The translations under genes were made by a program, and so were the position numbers. Positions 17,563 to 25,717 of a stretch of 32,344 nt of DNA are shown here, piece by piece (the first letter of the stretch is position 1; the number at the start of each line of letters is the position of its first letter). The notes below the pieces were generated by a model, which searched no databases, was not told the origin of the DNA, and saw nothing but the letters and a program-made list of their open reading frames with translations. Origin of the DNA: Auritidibacter sp. Marseille-P8566 (GTDB taxonomy: Bacteria; Actinomycetota; Actinomycetes; Actinomycetales; Microbacteriaceae); NCBI GenBank assembly GCA_945860535.1, contig CAMAQN010000008.1, forward strand, positions 1 to 32,344, read 5' to 3'.

Positions 17563-20166
17563 GTGGCTTCGCTCTCGGTAGCGGCCATAGTCGTTTCCCA
17601 CGCTCAAGCCGATTTACTCGCTAGATCTCTTGCCGCAATAAGCGAACAAACCCACCCAATCCAGCAGGTAGTTGTCGTTGAAACTGCCGGTGATCAAACT
17701 TCAATCGACCTCGCCCTCAGCTACGGATTCTCCGTCATTGAGCCAGGACCCCTCCGGCTAGGTGCTGCAATCCAGGCAGGCATCAACTCGCTCTCAGATA
17801 CCCCAGGTTGGATTTGGGTACTGCACGAAGACGCGGTTCCAGAACCAGATGCTCTGAAATATCTCTCTCAGGCAGCAGAAATTTCTCCTTCGGTTGCGAT
17901 CATCGGCCCGAAGCTGTTGGAACTTGACAACAGCATTCAAATCCAACAGCTGGGGCTAACCATCACCCCGACCGGCAGGCCGTTTCTTTTGGTTCAGCGC
18001 GAGTATGACCAGGGTCAGCACGACCGTGCCGACGACACCATGGCAGTCTCCACCGCCGGCATGCTGGTGTCTCTCGGGGTTTGGCAGCAGCTTGGTGGTT
18101 TGGATGACACCACTCCGGTATTGGCTCAGGATTTGGAGTTTTGTGCCAAAGCCAGAGTGGCCGGCTACCGAGTTATCGTCGAGGCTAACGCCCGAGTCCA
18201 CCACGCTGGACTTTCGATGCAGGGCAAGCGCCCTCGTAGCTGGCTGTCAGGAAGCTTTAGCCAAGGCATTTCCCGCGCTCACCTGCACTTTGCAACTCTG
18301 TATTTGCCGACGTTCTTGGTTTTTGCCATTTACCTGACCCTGCCCTTGATGGTTCTACTTTCAATCCCTGGCAACTTGTTGCAAAAACGTCCTGGTCGAT
18401 CGGTAGCCCAATTCTCGGGTTGGATCTGGGCCTGGTTCTCTGTTCCAACCAGGCTTGCAGCTCGCAAGCGCTTCAGATCTCTTGGCTCGCTAAAGCCGCT
18501 CAAAGCACTTATCGCCAGCAGGTCGCAGCGGTCAAAGCGTCGCAGAGGGAAGTACGAGGTCGAGCCGGAGGCAAGCCCGGAGAACCTGCGCCCTGGCATA
18601 TTCCGAAGTAACTCCGCTTGGTTCGTCTTAATGCCATTGATTGCTTCAATCCAACTTTTCCCAACCGGTGCAATTACCGCAAATGGGATTTTGCCGCTTG
18701 GGGCGAACCTTGAAAAACTGCTGCCGTTTATCGCCAGCAATTCAATTCCGGTACTGGATTCCATTGCACTGCCAACCGATCCATTTAACTGGTGGCTGCT
18801 TTTGGCAGCACTGATCTCTCCCGCTGAACCATCGCTCGGATTTGCGGCCCTGGTGTTTGCAGCACCGAGCATGGCGTTTTTTGGAGCTTGGCAGTTAGGG
18901 AAACTGTTTATCTCAAAGCCCTGGGTGATTACCTTGGTGGCCCTGGGATATTCGCTTAGCCCGCAGTTGCTCACACTCAAGTCAAACCTTGCGGTTGTGG
19001 AGCTGCTGGCTGCTTCGATAATCCCGTGGGCGTTGTTCTTTTTGATTCGCACCTTGGGGGCATTCAATAGTGCGCGAGCCTGGCGCTGGACTGGCTTGCT
19101 CGGCCTAACGCTTGCGCTGTTGGCCGCCGCCTCGCCAATGGCTTTTGCCCTGTTGGGTGTAACCGTTTTGATTGCCGCGCTTTTGCAACCAAAGCGAGGA
19201 CTTATCCTGCTGTGGTCGTACCTTCCTGCGGTTGCAGTTTTGTACCCGCTGGGGCGATTCGCTCTGGAAGCTCAAAACTGGACGGTATTGACGCAATCCA
19301 GTGCAATTGCCTTCGGCCCAACCGAACCTTTTGGTTTAGTGAACCTTGTTGTTCTGGGAGTTTTGGTTTTGGCAAGTTTGCCTGCATGGTTTGTTTCTGA
19401 TGCCAAGGTCAACTTCGGATTCTTTGGATTCGCAATCGCGGCTTTGAGCCTGAGCACCATTCAACCGATTGCCTCCGGTGCGCCTCTCACGCTGGCAGCC
19501 GCATTGGCATTGTTGATACTTGCTGGTCTAGCAATTGAGAGAGTTCGCCAGCGAACCATTTCGACCCTGGTTGGCATCAGCCTCACCGCGGGAGTTTTGT
19601 ATTCTGGGTTCTTTTTTGGACTGGTGAACCAGGTCAACCCGGAGTTCAAATCCTCCAGGGTGATGCCTGCCCTAGTGGTAGCCGCGAGCGATCAGGATCC
19701 GAACCTGAGGACTTTGGTTCTCGAGGTTGGTGAGCCACTGACCGCCTCTTATGTTTGGGGCAGCGGGGAGAAACTCGAGATGTCTAGTTCTCTGTTGGAG
19801 AGCTACCCAGCAAACTCTGATCTTCAAATAGCGCTTGCTCAAATCGCAGCAAACCTTGTGGCCGGTAACCAAGACAAACTCGTTCCGCTACTTAGCGAGA
19901 CCAGAGTTGATTTTGTATTGCTTGCAACACCAAATCCAGAGGTCGAAGTCGGGATATCGAGCTTAGACATCCTTCAGCCTGCTGGAGCAACCGACTATGG
20001 CGTGCTGTGGCGAGTTGAGAGCGAGAACCAAAGTGCTAGGCCGGCCACTAAGAATGACCCACTCAGACCTTGGCAGTTTGGGGTAATTGCAGCCTTTGCT
20101 TTACTTGCGCTGCCAACCAGAGCTTCTATCCTTGGCCGCCGTCGAAAGACGGGAGTTACTAAGTGA
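17563..20166 (+). CDS. Membrane-bound family 2 glycosyltransferase
   Basis: The protein is 867 aa. The N-terminal GT-A domain (about 5-240) begins VAAIVVSHAQ and shows the nucleotide-sugar signature VVVVETAGD, an acidic H-E-D-A motif in GWIWVLHEDAVPEPDAL that takes the place of DxD, and LAQDLEFCAKARVAGYRV as the acceptor-side acidic motif. A first hydrophobic segment (about 245-270) and a basic stretch follow. Many transmembrane helices then run from about residue 350 to 690, with an extracytoplasmic C-terminal part and a last helix near the end, before R-R-R-K. The donor and acceptor are unknown; a role in envelope glycan assembly is inferred from architecture. Start is GTG, 6 bp after whiB; its stop overlaps the next gene by 4 bp (GTGA). 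Confidence 0.85.
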   Translation: MASLSVAAIVVSHAQADLLARSLAAISEQTHPIQQVVVVETAGDQTSIDLALSYGFSVIEPGPLRLGAAIQAGINSLSDTPGWIWVLHEDAVPEPDALKYLSQAAEISPSVAIIGPKLLELDNSIQIQQLGLTITPTGRPFLLVQREYDQGQHDRADDTMAVSTAGMLVSLGVWQQLGGLDDTTPVLAQDLEFCAKARVAGYRVIVEANARVHHAGLSMQGKRPRSWLSGSFSQGISRAHLHFATLYLPTFLVFAIYLTLPLMVLLSIPGNLLQKRPGRSVAQFSGWIWAWFSVPTRLAARKRFRSLGSLKPLKALIASRSQRSKRRRGKYEVEPEASPENLRPGIFRSNSAWFVLMPLIASIQLFPTGAITANGILPLGANLEKLLPFIASNSIPVLDSIALPTDPFNWWLLLAALISPAEPSLGFAALVFAAPSMAFFGAWQLGKLFISKPWVITLVALGYSLSPQLLTLKSNLAVVELLAASIIPWALFFLIRTLGAFNSARAWRWTGLLGLTLALLAAASPMAFALLGVTVLIAALLQPKRGLILLWSYLPAVAVLYPLGRFALEAQNWTVLTQSSAIAFGPTEPFGLVNLVVLGVLVLASLPAWFVSDAKVNFGFFGFAIAALSLSTIQPIASGAPLTLAAALALLILAGLAIERVRQRTISTLVGISLTAGVLYSGFFFGLVNQVNPEFKSSRVMPALVVAASDQDPNLRTLVLEVGEPLTASYVWGSGEKLEMSSSLLESYPANSDLQIALAQIAANLVAGNQDKLVPLLSETRVDFVLLATPNPEVEVGISSLDILQPAGATDYGVLWRVESENQSARPATKNDPLRPWQFGVIAAFALLALPTRASILGRRRKTGVTK

Positions 20167-21482
20167 AACTTCCGGGTCGAATTCTAGGTATTGCCCTTAC
20201 GCTCGCTGGGCTGACCGGCGCGTGGTTCTTGCAGGGAGTTTCGTTTCAGACTGTTTCAGCTCCAGAGCCTGAAGGCATTTCGGTAAGCACAACCGCCAAA
20301 CCACTCCAGCTCTACTGCCAGGGCCCACTTGCAGAGCTAGGTGGCAAGGATGGAACCGACCTAGGATCAATGGCCTTGGTCGGGAAAGCCGATGTTCGCT
20401 ACCGCTTGGGCGTGGGAAGCCTTGTAAGCGAACCTGAGAGCAGAGTTACCCAAGGTGTTGCCATTGTGATGGCAAGCCGTGAGCAGACCACTGGAACCCT
20501 TACGGCCGCTCAGAGCCAACTGATTCAAAGACCACGCATGGCAGGACTGGCTGCCACAAATTGCGGCCAGCCTCAGGCTGAAGGTTGGTTGCTAAACGGC
20601 ATGGCTGGCAGTGGGTTCGAAAGCATTTTGCATGTCGCAAACCCAAATCCGGTCGAAGTTCAAATTGAACTGGTGTTCCACCTTGCAACATCGAGCAATT
20701 CACACCTGATCACACTCGCTCCTTTTGAATCACAGCAGCTTTCACTGGCAAGCTTCGTAGAGGCGGAACCGAGCTTCGCGATTTACTTCCAGAGTTCTGG
20801 ACAGAAGGTTTCGATGGCTTTGCAGAACAGATCCAGCGCTGGGCTAAGTGCAACCGGAGTCGAACTCAAAGGACCTACCGCGAAGGCGAGTAAATCACTC
20901 GCAATTCCTGGATTTCAAATTCTGGCCGCTGGTTTGGCAAAGCCAGCTTTGAGAATCTTCAACCCAGGCCCAGATGCGGCAAACGCGCTGGTCACATACT
21001 TAGGCTCTGGAACCAATAGTGATGTTGTGGAAATTGAGGTCCCGGCTGCCGGTTTTGCAGAAGTTTCACCCGAACTTCAAGTTGGCGATTACCTGGTCTT
21101 GATCGAATCGGATGCCGAGTTGATGGCGGAGCTCTACAACCCATACGTGGCCAAGAATTTTGATTTTGCTTGGCTCACGCCGGCTGAAGCTTTCACGGGG
21201 GAGCTGGCAATGGTTGTGCCTAGTTTTGCGGCCAAAATTGCAATCGCAAACCCAGGGGCTGAAGAGATTACCGTGTTGCTAACTCTGGATACTGGAGCAC
21301 AGGCAATCAGTGTGCCTGCTCGCTCACAGCTGCAGGTTCGAGTTACCGGTCAGAGTTTGTTGCTTGAGTCGCAGGGGGAGTATTTCGTCAACTTGATCTT
21401 GACCGACCCCAAGGGCTACGCAGTTATCACGCCGCGAGAAAACCAGAACCTGGGTTCAAACATCCAGGTGCTAGTTCGCTAG
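20163..21482 (+). CDS. DUF5719-family membrane-anchored protein
   Basis: The protein is 439 aa. One N-terminal transmembrane helix (about 6-25) is followed by a secreted beta-rich region. Internal pattern repeats of the type (F/I)xx(N/S)Px(P/A)xxxx (for example LHVANPNPVEVQ, LRIFNPGPDAAN, IAIANPGAEEI) suggest several tandem immunoglobulin-like modules. This matches the actinobacterial DUF5719 family, commonly encoded straight after the whiB-linked glycosyltransferase. The function is unknown; tight coupling by a GTGA overlap points to a joint role with the transferase, perhaps in polymer export or scaffolding (inference). The stop codon shares a CTAG with the stop of the convergent gene. Confidence 0.75.
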   Translation: MKLPGRILGIALTLAGLTGAWFLQGVSFQTVSAPEPEGISVSTTAKPLQLYCQGPLAELGGKDGTDLGSMALVGKADVRYRLGVGSLVSEPESRVTQGVAIVMASREQTTGTLTAAQSQLIQRPRMAGLAATNCGQPQAEGWLLNGMAGSGFESILHVANPNPVEVQIELVFHLATSSNSHLITLAPFESQQLSLASFVEAEPSFAIYFQSSGQKVSMALQNRSSAGLSATGVELKGPTAKASKSLAIPGFQILAAGLAKPALRIFNPGPDAANALVTYLGSGTNSDVVEIEVPAAGFAEVSPELQVGDYLVLIESDAELMAELYNPYVAKNFDFAWLTPAEAFTGELAMVVPSFAAKIAIANPGAEEITVLLTLDTGAQAISVPARSQLQVRVTGQSLLLESQGEYFVNLILTDPKGYAVITPRENQNLGSNIQVLVR

Positions 21483-21871
21483 TGCGGGTGCATTAGCTCC
21501 CAAGGATCCTTGTCGATAAGCGATGCTGCTGCCGAAATGACAGCGTGCTCAATGTGCATTCTTGGATCTGGCAAACGCTGTCTTCCAAATCGCTCAATCG
21601 GGATTCGGTATAGCGTGATGGTTTGCGACGGCTTATCAGCACTCCAGCGCTTCACGGGTTCGTTATCCACGATTGCTGGGACATCCTGGATGCGCCAGGA
21701 AAGGTCCTTGAGCTCCTCCGGGTAGTTCTCCTGCAGGTACTCGCAGGTCTCTTGCACCACCGATTCAAAGAACCCCAGGCGCGCGACTCCAAAGTGAAAT
21801 AACTTCGAAGGCAAGGGCCTGCGCAGTCCACGACCGTGTCGGTCTCGGTGACTTCCAGCCCTGATTCCCAT
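21479..21871 (-). CDS. Metallopeptidase-family (zincin-like) protein without HExxH
   Basis: This 130-aa protein is of the actinobacterial family annotated metallopeptidase (zincin-like, Rv3259 group). The N-terminus R-D-R-H-G-R-G-L-R-R-P-L and the WRIQDVPAI and ITLYRIPIERF segments are characteristic. The helix that would hold HExxH reads HIEHAVISAAASLI, so zinc binding and peptidase activity are doubtful, as appears usual in this group. ATG 21869-21871 starts at the conserved block; a longer TTG start at 21904 adds unsupported residues. A TACAAT box (plus-strand 21878-21883) ends 7 nt before the ATG, fitting a leaderless promoter. It is divergent from phosphomannomutase and convergent with the DUF5719 gene. 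Confidence 0.78.
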   Translation of the reverse strand: MGIRAGSHRDRHGRGLRRPLPSKLFHFGVARLGFFESVVQETCEYLQENYPEELKDLSWRIQDVPAIVDNEPVKRWSADKPSQTITLYRIPIERFGRQRLPDPRMHIEHAVISAAASLIDKDPWELMHPH

Positions 21872-21877
21872 TGGCTC

Positions 21878-21883
21878 ATTGTA
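21878..21883 (-). promoter_or_regulatory. Candidate -10 box of the zincin-like gene
   Basis: On the minus strand this reads TACAAT and ends 7 nt before the chosen ATG, a spacing that would put transcription start at or next to the start codon. No Shine-Dalgarno sequence is present, which fits leaderless translation. A -35 is not obvious. Confidence 0.4.
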
Positions 21884-21918
21884 TTCTTGGCAGGCTAAAG
21901 CCAAAGAGAGTTTGCGCA

Positions 21919-23319
21919 GTGATCAATTTCAAAGATTTCGTAAAGACCTACGACGTTCGTGGTCTGGTTGGTACTCAACTTACCGAGGATGTTATTGCTG
22001 CCTTCGGTGCAGCCTTTGTTGACGAGCTGGATTTGGCCGGTAAGCAACTAGTCATCGGTCACGATATGCGTGACAGTTCTCCTGAGTTCGCAGCGGCGTT
22101 TGCAGCCGGTGCCCAAAAGCGCGGCGGTAATCCAATGATGCTTGGACTTTGCTCGACCGATATGACCTATTTCGCATCCGGAAAACTAGACCTGCCCTCG
22201 GTGATGTTCACCGCAAGCCACAATCCAGCCAGCTATAACGGCATGAAGTTTTCCCGCGCGGGCGCTAAGGGCATTGGCTTGGATTCAGGCCTCGGCGCTA
22301 TTCGCGACAGGGCTCAGGGTTATTTTGATTCCAGCATTCCTCCGGTTTCCGCGTTGGGTGTGATTGAGGAAATCAACCTCACCGTTGAATATGTCGAATA
22401 CCTTCGCAAGCTGGTTGATTTGTCAAAGACCCGCCGACTCAAGATTGTGGTTGATGCGGCGAATGGCATGGGCGGGTTCACGGTGCCATTGGTGCTTGGG
22501 GATGCGGCTGGGCTAGCAGCCCTGAACCTCGAGATCATTCCGCTCTTTTTTGAACTTGACGGCACCTTCCCAAACCACGAGGCGAACCCGTTGCAGGTGG
22601 AGAACCTTAGGGATTTGCAGAAGGCAGTTGTAGAGCACGGTGCTGATCTGGGTCTAGCTTTTGACGGGGATGCCGATCGCTGCTTTGCAGTTGATCAAGC
22701 CGGTGGTTTGGTTAGTCCCTCGGCGCTAGCTGCAATTGTTTCGATTCGCGAGATTGAGCGAGGCAAGCAGCTGGGTGAAACAGACATCACCATTTTGCAC
22801 AACCTGCTGACTTCAAAAGTGGTGGAAGAGCGCATTGCCCAGGCCGGAGCGACCCCGGTTCGCACCAAGGTCGGACACTCGCTGATCAAGGAGCAAATGG
22901 CTCAAACCGGAGCGGTTTTTGGCGGCGAGCACTCAGCGCACTATTACTTCCGTGATTTCTGGGGAGCGGATAACGGGATGCTGGCAGCCCTCCACCTAAT
23001 CAGCGAGCTCGGCACCTACCCGGGAACCATGAGTGAGCTCTCGCAAAGCTTCAGCCCTTACTTCTCTTCCGGGGAGATCAATTCAACTGTCGCTGATGTG
23101 CCAGCGGCGCTTGATCGACTGAAGGCTGCTTTCCCAGATTGCACCGTTGAGCAATTTGACGGCCACACTTTTAGTTTCGAGAATCAGGGAAATTGGTTTT
23201 GGTTTAATGTCCGGTCGTCAAACACCGAACCACTGCTTCGACTAAACGTCGAATCAAACCAAGAGGCTTCTATGCAGAAGATTCGTGACCAAGCCATCGC
23301 GGCAATAAGGCACGGCTAA
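21919..23319 (+). CDS. manB: Phosphomannomutase/phosphoglucomutase
   Basis: This enzyme interconverts mannose-6-P/mannose-1-P (and often glucose phosphates), giving GDP-mannose precursor for envelope glycans. It is 466 aa, typical for the bacterial PMM/PGM branch and distinct from the 542-aa mutase at 452-2080. Motifs are KTYDVRG (10-15), FTASHNPASYNGMK with phosphoserine Ser100, DGDADR (249-254) binding Mg2+, GGEHSAHYYF, and RSSNTEPLLRL for phosphate binding. GTG 21919 has an AAAGAGAG ribosome site 8 bp away; the frame extends to 21871 but that part overlaps the divergent gene. In many relatives a DUF3499 gene lies between the zincin-like gene and manB; here there is none. Its downstream neighbour is the ahcY remnant. 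Confidence 0.92.
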   Translation: MINFKDFVKTYDVRGLVGTQLTEDVIAAFGAAFVDELDLAGKQLVIGHDMRDSSPEFAAAFAAGAQKRGGNPMMLGLCSTDMTYFASGKLDLPSVMFTASHNPASYNGMKFSRAGAKGIGLDSGLGAIRDRAQGYFDSSIPPVSALGVIEEINLTVEYVEYLRKLVDLSKTRRLKIVVDAANGMGGFTVPLVLGDAAGLAALNLEIIPLFFELDGTFPNHEANPLQVENLRDLQKAVVEHGADLGLAFDGDADRCFAVDQAGGLVSPSALAAIVSIREIERGKQLGETDITILHNLLTSKVVEERIAQAGATPVRTKVGHSLIKEQMAQTGAVFGGEHSAHYYFRDFWGADNGMLAALHLISELGTYPGTMSELSQSFSPYFSSGEINSTVADVPAALDRLKAAFPDCTVEQFDGHTFSFENQGNWFWFNVRSSNTEPLLRLNVESNQEASMQKIRDQAIAAIRHG

Positions 23320-23484
23320 CTCGACTTTGGTGTTCAAATCACCCCCAGGGAGCTTGCACAGCGGGCTGCTGTGTTGCACTTGAAAGCACTTGGTGTAAAG
23401 CTAACTCCATTAACCGTTCGTCAGGCACGCTACATTGGAGTAAATGTGGCGGGTCCATACAAGGTGGATCACTACCGTTACTAA
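23320..23484 (+). pseudogene. ahcY: 3' remnant of adenosylhomocysteinase
   Basis: The interval between the manB stop and mtrA has an uninterrupted 54-codon frame ending in TAA. Its last part (23371-23481) reads like the C-terminus of S-adenosylhomocysteine hydrolase: [12 protein letters not shown], then L-T-x-x-Q-A-x-Y-I-G-V, and the ending [10 protein letters not shown] against the near-universal GP(F/Y)KPDHYRY. That tail includes the conserved Lys and Tyr that reach into the partner subunit's NAD site. Everything upstream (some 430 residues, including the NAD domain and substrate-binding cysteines) is missing and replaced by manB. The location is right: in M. tuberculosis sahH lies between manB and mtrA. 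There is no ATG and no ribosome site; GTG 23371 could begin a 37-residue peptide, but that is unlikely to be made. Confidence 0.8.
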
Positions 23485-23498
23485 CTGGAGGTTGTGCA

Positions 23499-24179
23499 GT
23501 GTCTAACAAAATTCTTGTCGTTGATGATGATGATGCACTGCGCGAAATGGTTGGGCTAGTTCTCAACGCCGCTGGTTACCACACGGTTTTTGCGGCCGAT
23601 GGACTAAATGCCGTTGAAGTCTTCAAGAGCGAAGAACCGGACCTGGTTCTTTTGGACATCATGCTTCCTGGACAGTCAGGCATCGAAGTTTGCAAGCAGA
23701 TTCGCTCCCTCAGTGGAACTCCGATTGTCATGCTTACTGCCAAGGGTGACACCGAAGATGTAGTTCACGGACTTGAGGCGGGAGCGGACGACTACGTCGT
23801 AAAGCCACACAATGGTGCTGAGCTGTTGGCTCGCATCAAGGCAAGGCTGCGCCCAGTTGCAGACGACGACGGAATTGTTTCGGTCGGTGAACTCACAATG
23901 GATCCGCGTTCCTACGAGGTCAAGCGTGCCGGTGTGAGAATTTCGCTGACACCACTGGAGTTCAAGCTGCTACACACCCTGGCCGTCAAGCCACAGCAGG
24001 TGTTCTCTAGGGAGATGCTTTTGGAGCAGGTCTGGGGCTACCAGTACAAGGCCGATACCCGGCTAGTGAATGTTCACGTTCAGCGTTTGCGCTCGAAGGT
24101 TGAAGAAGATCCAGAGAATCCAAAGATTGTTTCCACCGTCCGCGGACATGGATACCGGGCTGGTTCCGAAACTCCGTGA
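23499..24179 (+). CDS. mtrA: Response regulator MtrA
   Basis: This is an OmpR/PhoB-type response regulator of 226 aa, the DNA-binding partner of MtrB, which in actinobacteria controls cell division, wall hydrolases and osmotic responses. The receiver domain has DDDD (9-12), phospho-acceptor Asp53 in LLDIMLPG, Thr80 and Lys102. A winged-helix domain follows (about 130-222) with LTPLEFKLLHTLA and the DTRLVNVHVQRLRSKVE recognition region, ending VRGHGYRAG. The residue after the conserved Lys-Pro is His (KPHNGAEL) where MtrA proteins usually have KPF. Start is GTG with a GGAGG ribosome site at 23487-23491. It overlaps mtrB by 4 bp. No strong promoter is seen just upstream; a weak TTGGAG-17-TACAAG lies inside the ahcY remnant. 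Confidence 0.95.
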   Translation: MSNKILVVDDDDALREMVGLVLNAAGYHTVFAADGLNAVEVFKSEEPDLVLLDIMLPGQSGIEVCKQIRSLSGTPIVMLTAKGDTEDVVHGLEAGADDYVVKPHNGAELLARIKARLRPVADDDGIVSVGELTMDPRSYEVKRAGVRISLTPLEFKLLHTLAVKPQQVFSREMLLEQVWGYQYKADTRLVNVHVQRLRSKVEEDPENPKIVSTVRGHGYRAGSETP

Positions 24180-25717
24180 TCTCACTGCTCAGACGGTCAC
24201 TAACCGCTAGGACCGTATTTGCCACAGTAACCCTGAGTGCAATTGCGCTTGCCGCGCTGGGGGGTTTTCTCTCCTACTCGCTGGCGAATAACTTTTTTCA
24301 AAATCGACTAAGCCAAGTTCTAAGCGAAACCGAACGCGCAGTTTCGTCGGTTCAAGGAACGGTCGCGGCGGCCTCACTGGCTGATGAAACTGCTCTGCAA
24401 ACCCTCATCAACTCCGTGGTTCCATCACTCGAAGTCGCTGGAGTTTCCGGTGCCAGGCAGGTGGCGCTATTGCGCAGCCCCGGGCAGCCCCAGCTTCAGC
24501 TGTTTCAGTCGCCAATTTCACAGGACTTGGATCTCGCAACAATTCCAGGCGAACTTCGCGAAGAGGTTAGGGCTTCAGATGGAGTCTTGACCTACACCTC
24601 GGTGGCGCTGGTTCGAAATGGGCAGGTGGTCCCAGGCATCACGGTTGGTGCTCCAATTACTTTGCCACTGGCCGGAAACTTTGAACTTTATCTGGTCTTT
24701 GACCTAGCTCCTGAGCAGCAGGCGCTCACAACGGTTCAGAATGCATTGGCAACCGGCGGAATCGTACTTTTGGTTGTTATTTCGCTGGTTAGCTACTTTG
24801 TTACTAGAACGATTATTAAGCCGGTTGAGAAGGCTGCCTCGGTTGCTGAGTCGCTATCTGAAGGTCAACTCGATGTGCGCCTGGCCGAGAAGGGCACCGA
24901 TGTAATGGCGGTGTTGGCGCGCTCCTTCAACAAAATGGCCAATAGCTTGCAGCAACAGATTCAGCAGCTGGACTCGCTCTCACGAATGCAGCGCCGCTTT
25001 GTATCCGATGTCTCGCATGAGCTCAGAACTCCAATGACCACAATCAAATTGGCCGGTGAAGTGATCTTTGGAAATCGCGAGAAATTAGATCCTGCACTAT
25101 CCAGATCAGCAGAGCTAATGCAAAACCAAATTCAGCGCTTCGAGGAGCTCTTGGCTGACCTGCTCGAGATTTCACGCTACGACGCGGGTGCGGTGACGCC
25201 AGATCTTGAACTCAATGATCTAAATGCTGTCGTGGGGGCAGCTATTGCGAGTATTGAGCCGCTTGCCACGAGCAAGCAAACCGAAATCCAGGTCAGACTT
25301 CCTGGCGGCAACGTAGAGGCTGAATTCGACGCCAAGCGCATCGAGCGATTGCTGCGCAATCTGCTTTCAAATGCCGTCGAACACGGCGAGGGTAATCCAA
25401 TCGTGGTTGAGGTTGGATCAAATGCCCAAGCGGTTGCAGTCTGCGTTACCGATAGTGGAGTTGGCATGACCAAGCAGCAGCTGGAGCGAATCTTTGACCG
25501 TTTCTGGAGAGCGGATCCAGCTCGTCAACGCTCGGTGGGTGGAACTGGACTGGGTCTTGCAATCTCGAAAGAGGATGCCATCTTGCATCGCGGATGGCTG
25601 CAGGTTTGGTCCAAGCCAAATCGAGGTTCAAGTTTTAGACTCACGCTTCCGATCAATGCAAAAACGGTGATCGCGAACTCCCCGCTTCCACTGCCTCCTA
25701 GAACCATGGAGGGCTAA
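24176..25717 (+). CDS. mtrB: Sensor histidine kinase MtrB
   Basis: This is a membrane sensor kinase of 513 aa that phosphorylates MtrA. Two transmembrane helices (about 12-37 and 193-212) flank an extracytoplasmic sensor domain of about 150 residues. A HAMP linker (212-265) follows, then the dimerization domain with phospho-acceptor His281 in SDVSHELRTPM, and the ATPase domain with N-box NLLSNAVEHG, G1 VTDSGVGM, F-box DRFWR and G2 GGTGLGLAI. Start is GTG overlapping the mtrA stop (GTGA). Its stop overlaps lpqB by one base, so mtrA, mtrB and lpqB are coupled. The C-terminal tail beyond the ATPase domain is short. Confidence 0.95.
   Translation: MISLLRRSLTARTVFATVTLSAIALAALGGFLSYSLANNFFQNRLSQVLSETERAVSSVQGTVAAASLADETALQTLINSVVPSLEVAGVSGARQVALLRSPGQPQLQLFQSPISQDLDLATIPGELREEVRASDGVLTYTSVALVRNGQVVPGITVGAPITLPLAGNFELYLVFDLAPEQQALTTVQNALATGGIVLLVVISLVSYFVTRTIIKPVEKAASVAESLSEGQLDVRLAEKGTDVMAVLARSFNKMANSLQQQIQQLDSLSRMQRRFVSDVSHELRTPMTTIKLAGEVIFGNREKLDPALSRSAELMQNQIQRFEELLADLLEISRYDAGAVTPDLELNDLNAVVGAAIASIEPLATSKQTEIQVRLPGGNVEAEFDAKRIERLLRNLLSNAVEHGEGNPIVVEVGSNAQAVAVCVTDSGVGMTKQQLERIFDRFWRADPARQRSVGGTGLGLAISKEDAILHRGWLQVWSKPNRGSSFRLTLPINAKTVIANSPLPLPPRTMEG

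Noticed and set aside
18330-19067. Long minus-strand frame (245 codons) inside the glycosyltransferase gene
   Set aside because: It is a codon-bias shadow: no ribosome site, low-complexity translation, and the plus-strand frame shows clear membrane-helix patterning.
21871-21918. Upstream ATG extension of phosphomannomutase
   Set aside because: The extra 16 residues overlap the divergent gene's promoter and are unlike family N-termini; GTG 21919 has a ribosome site.
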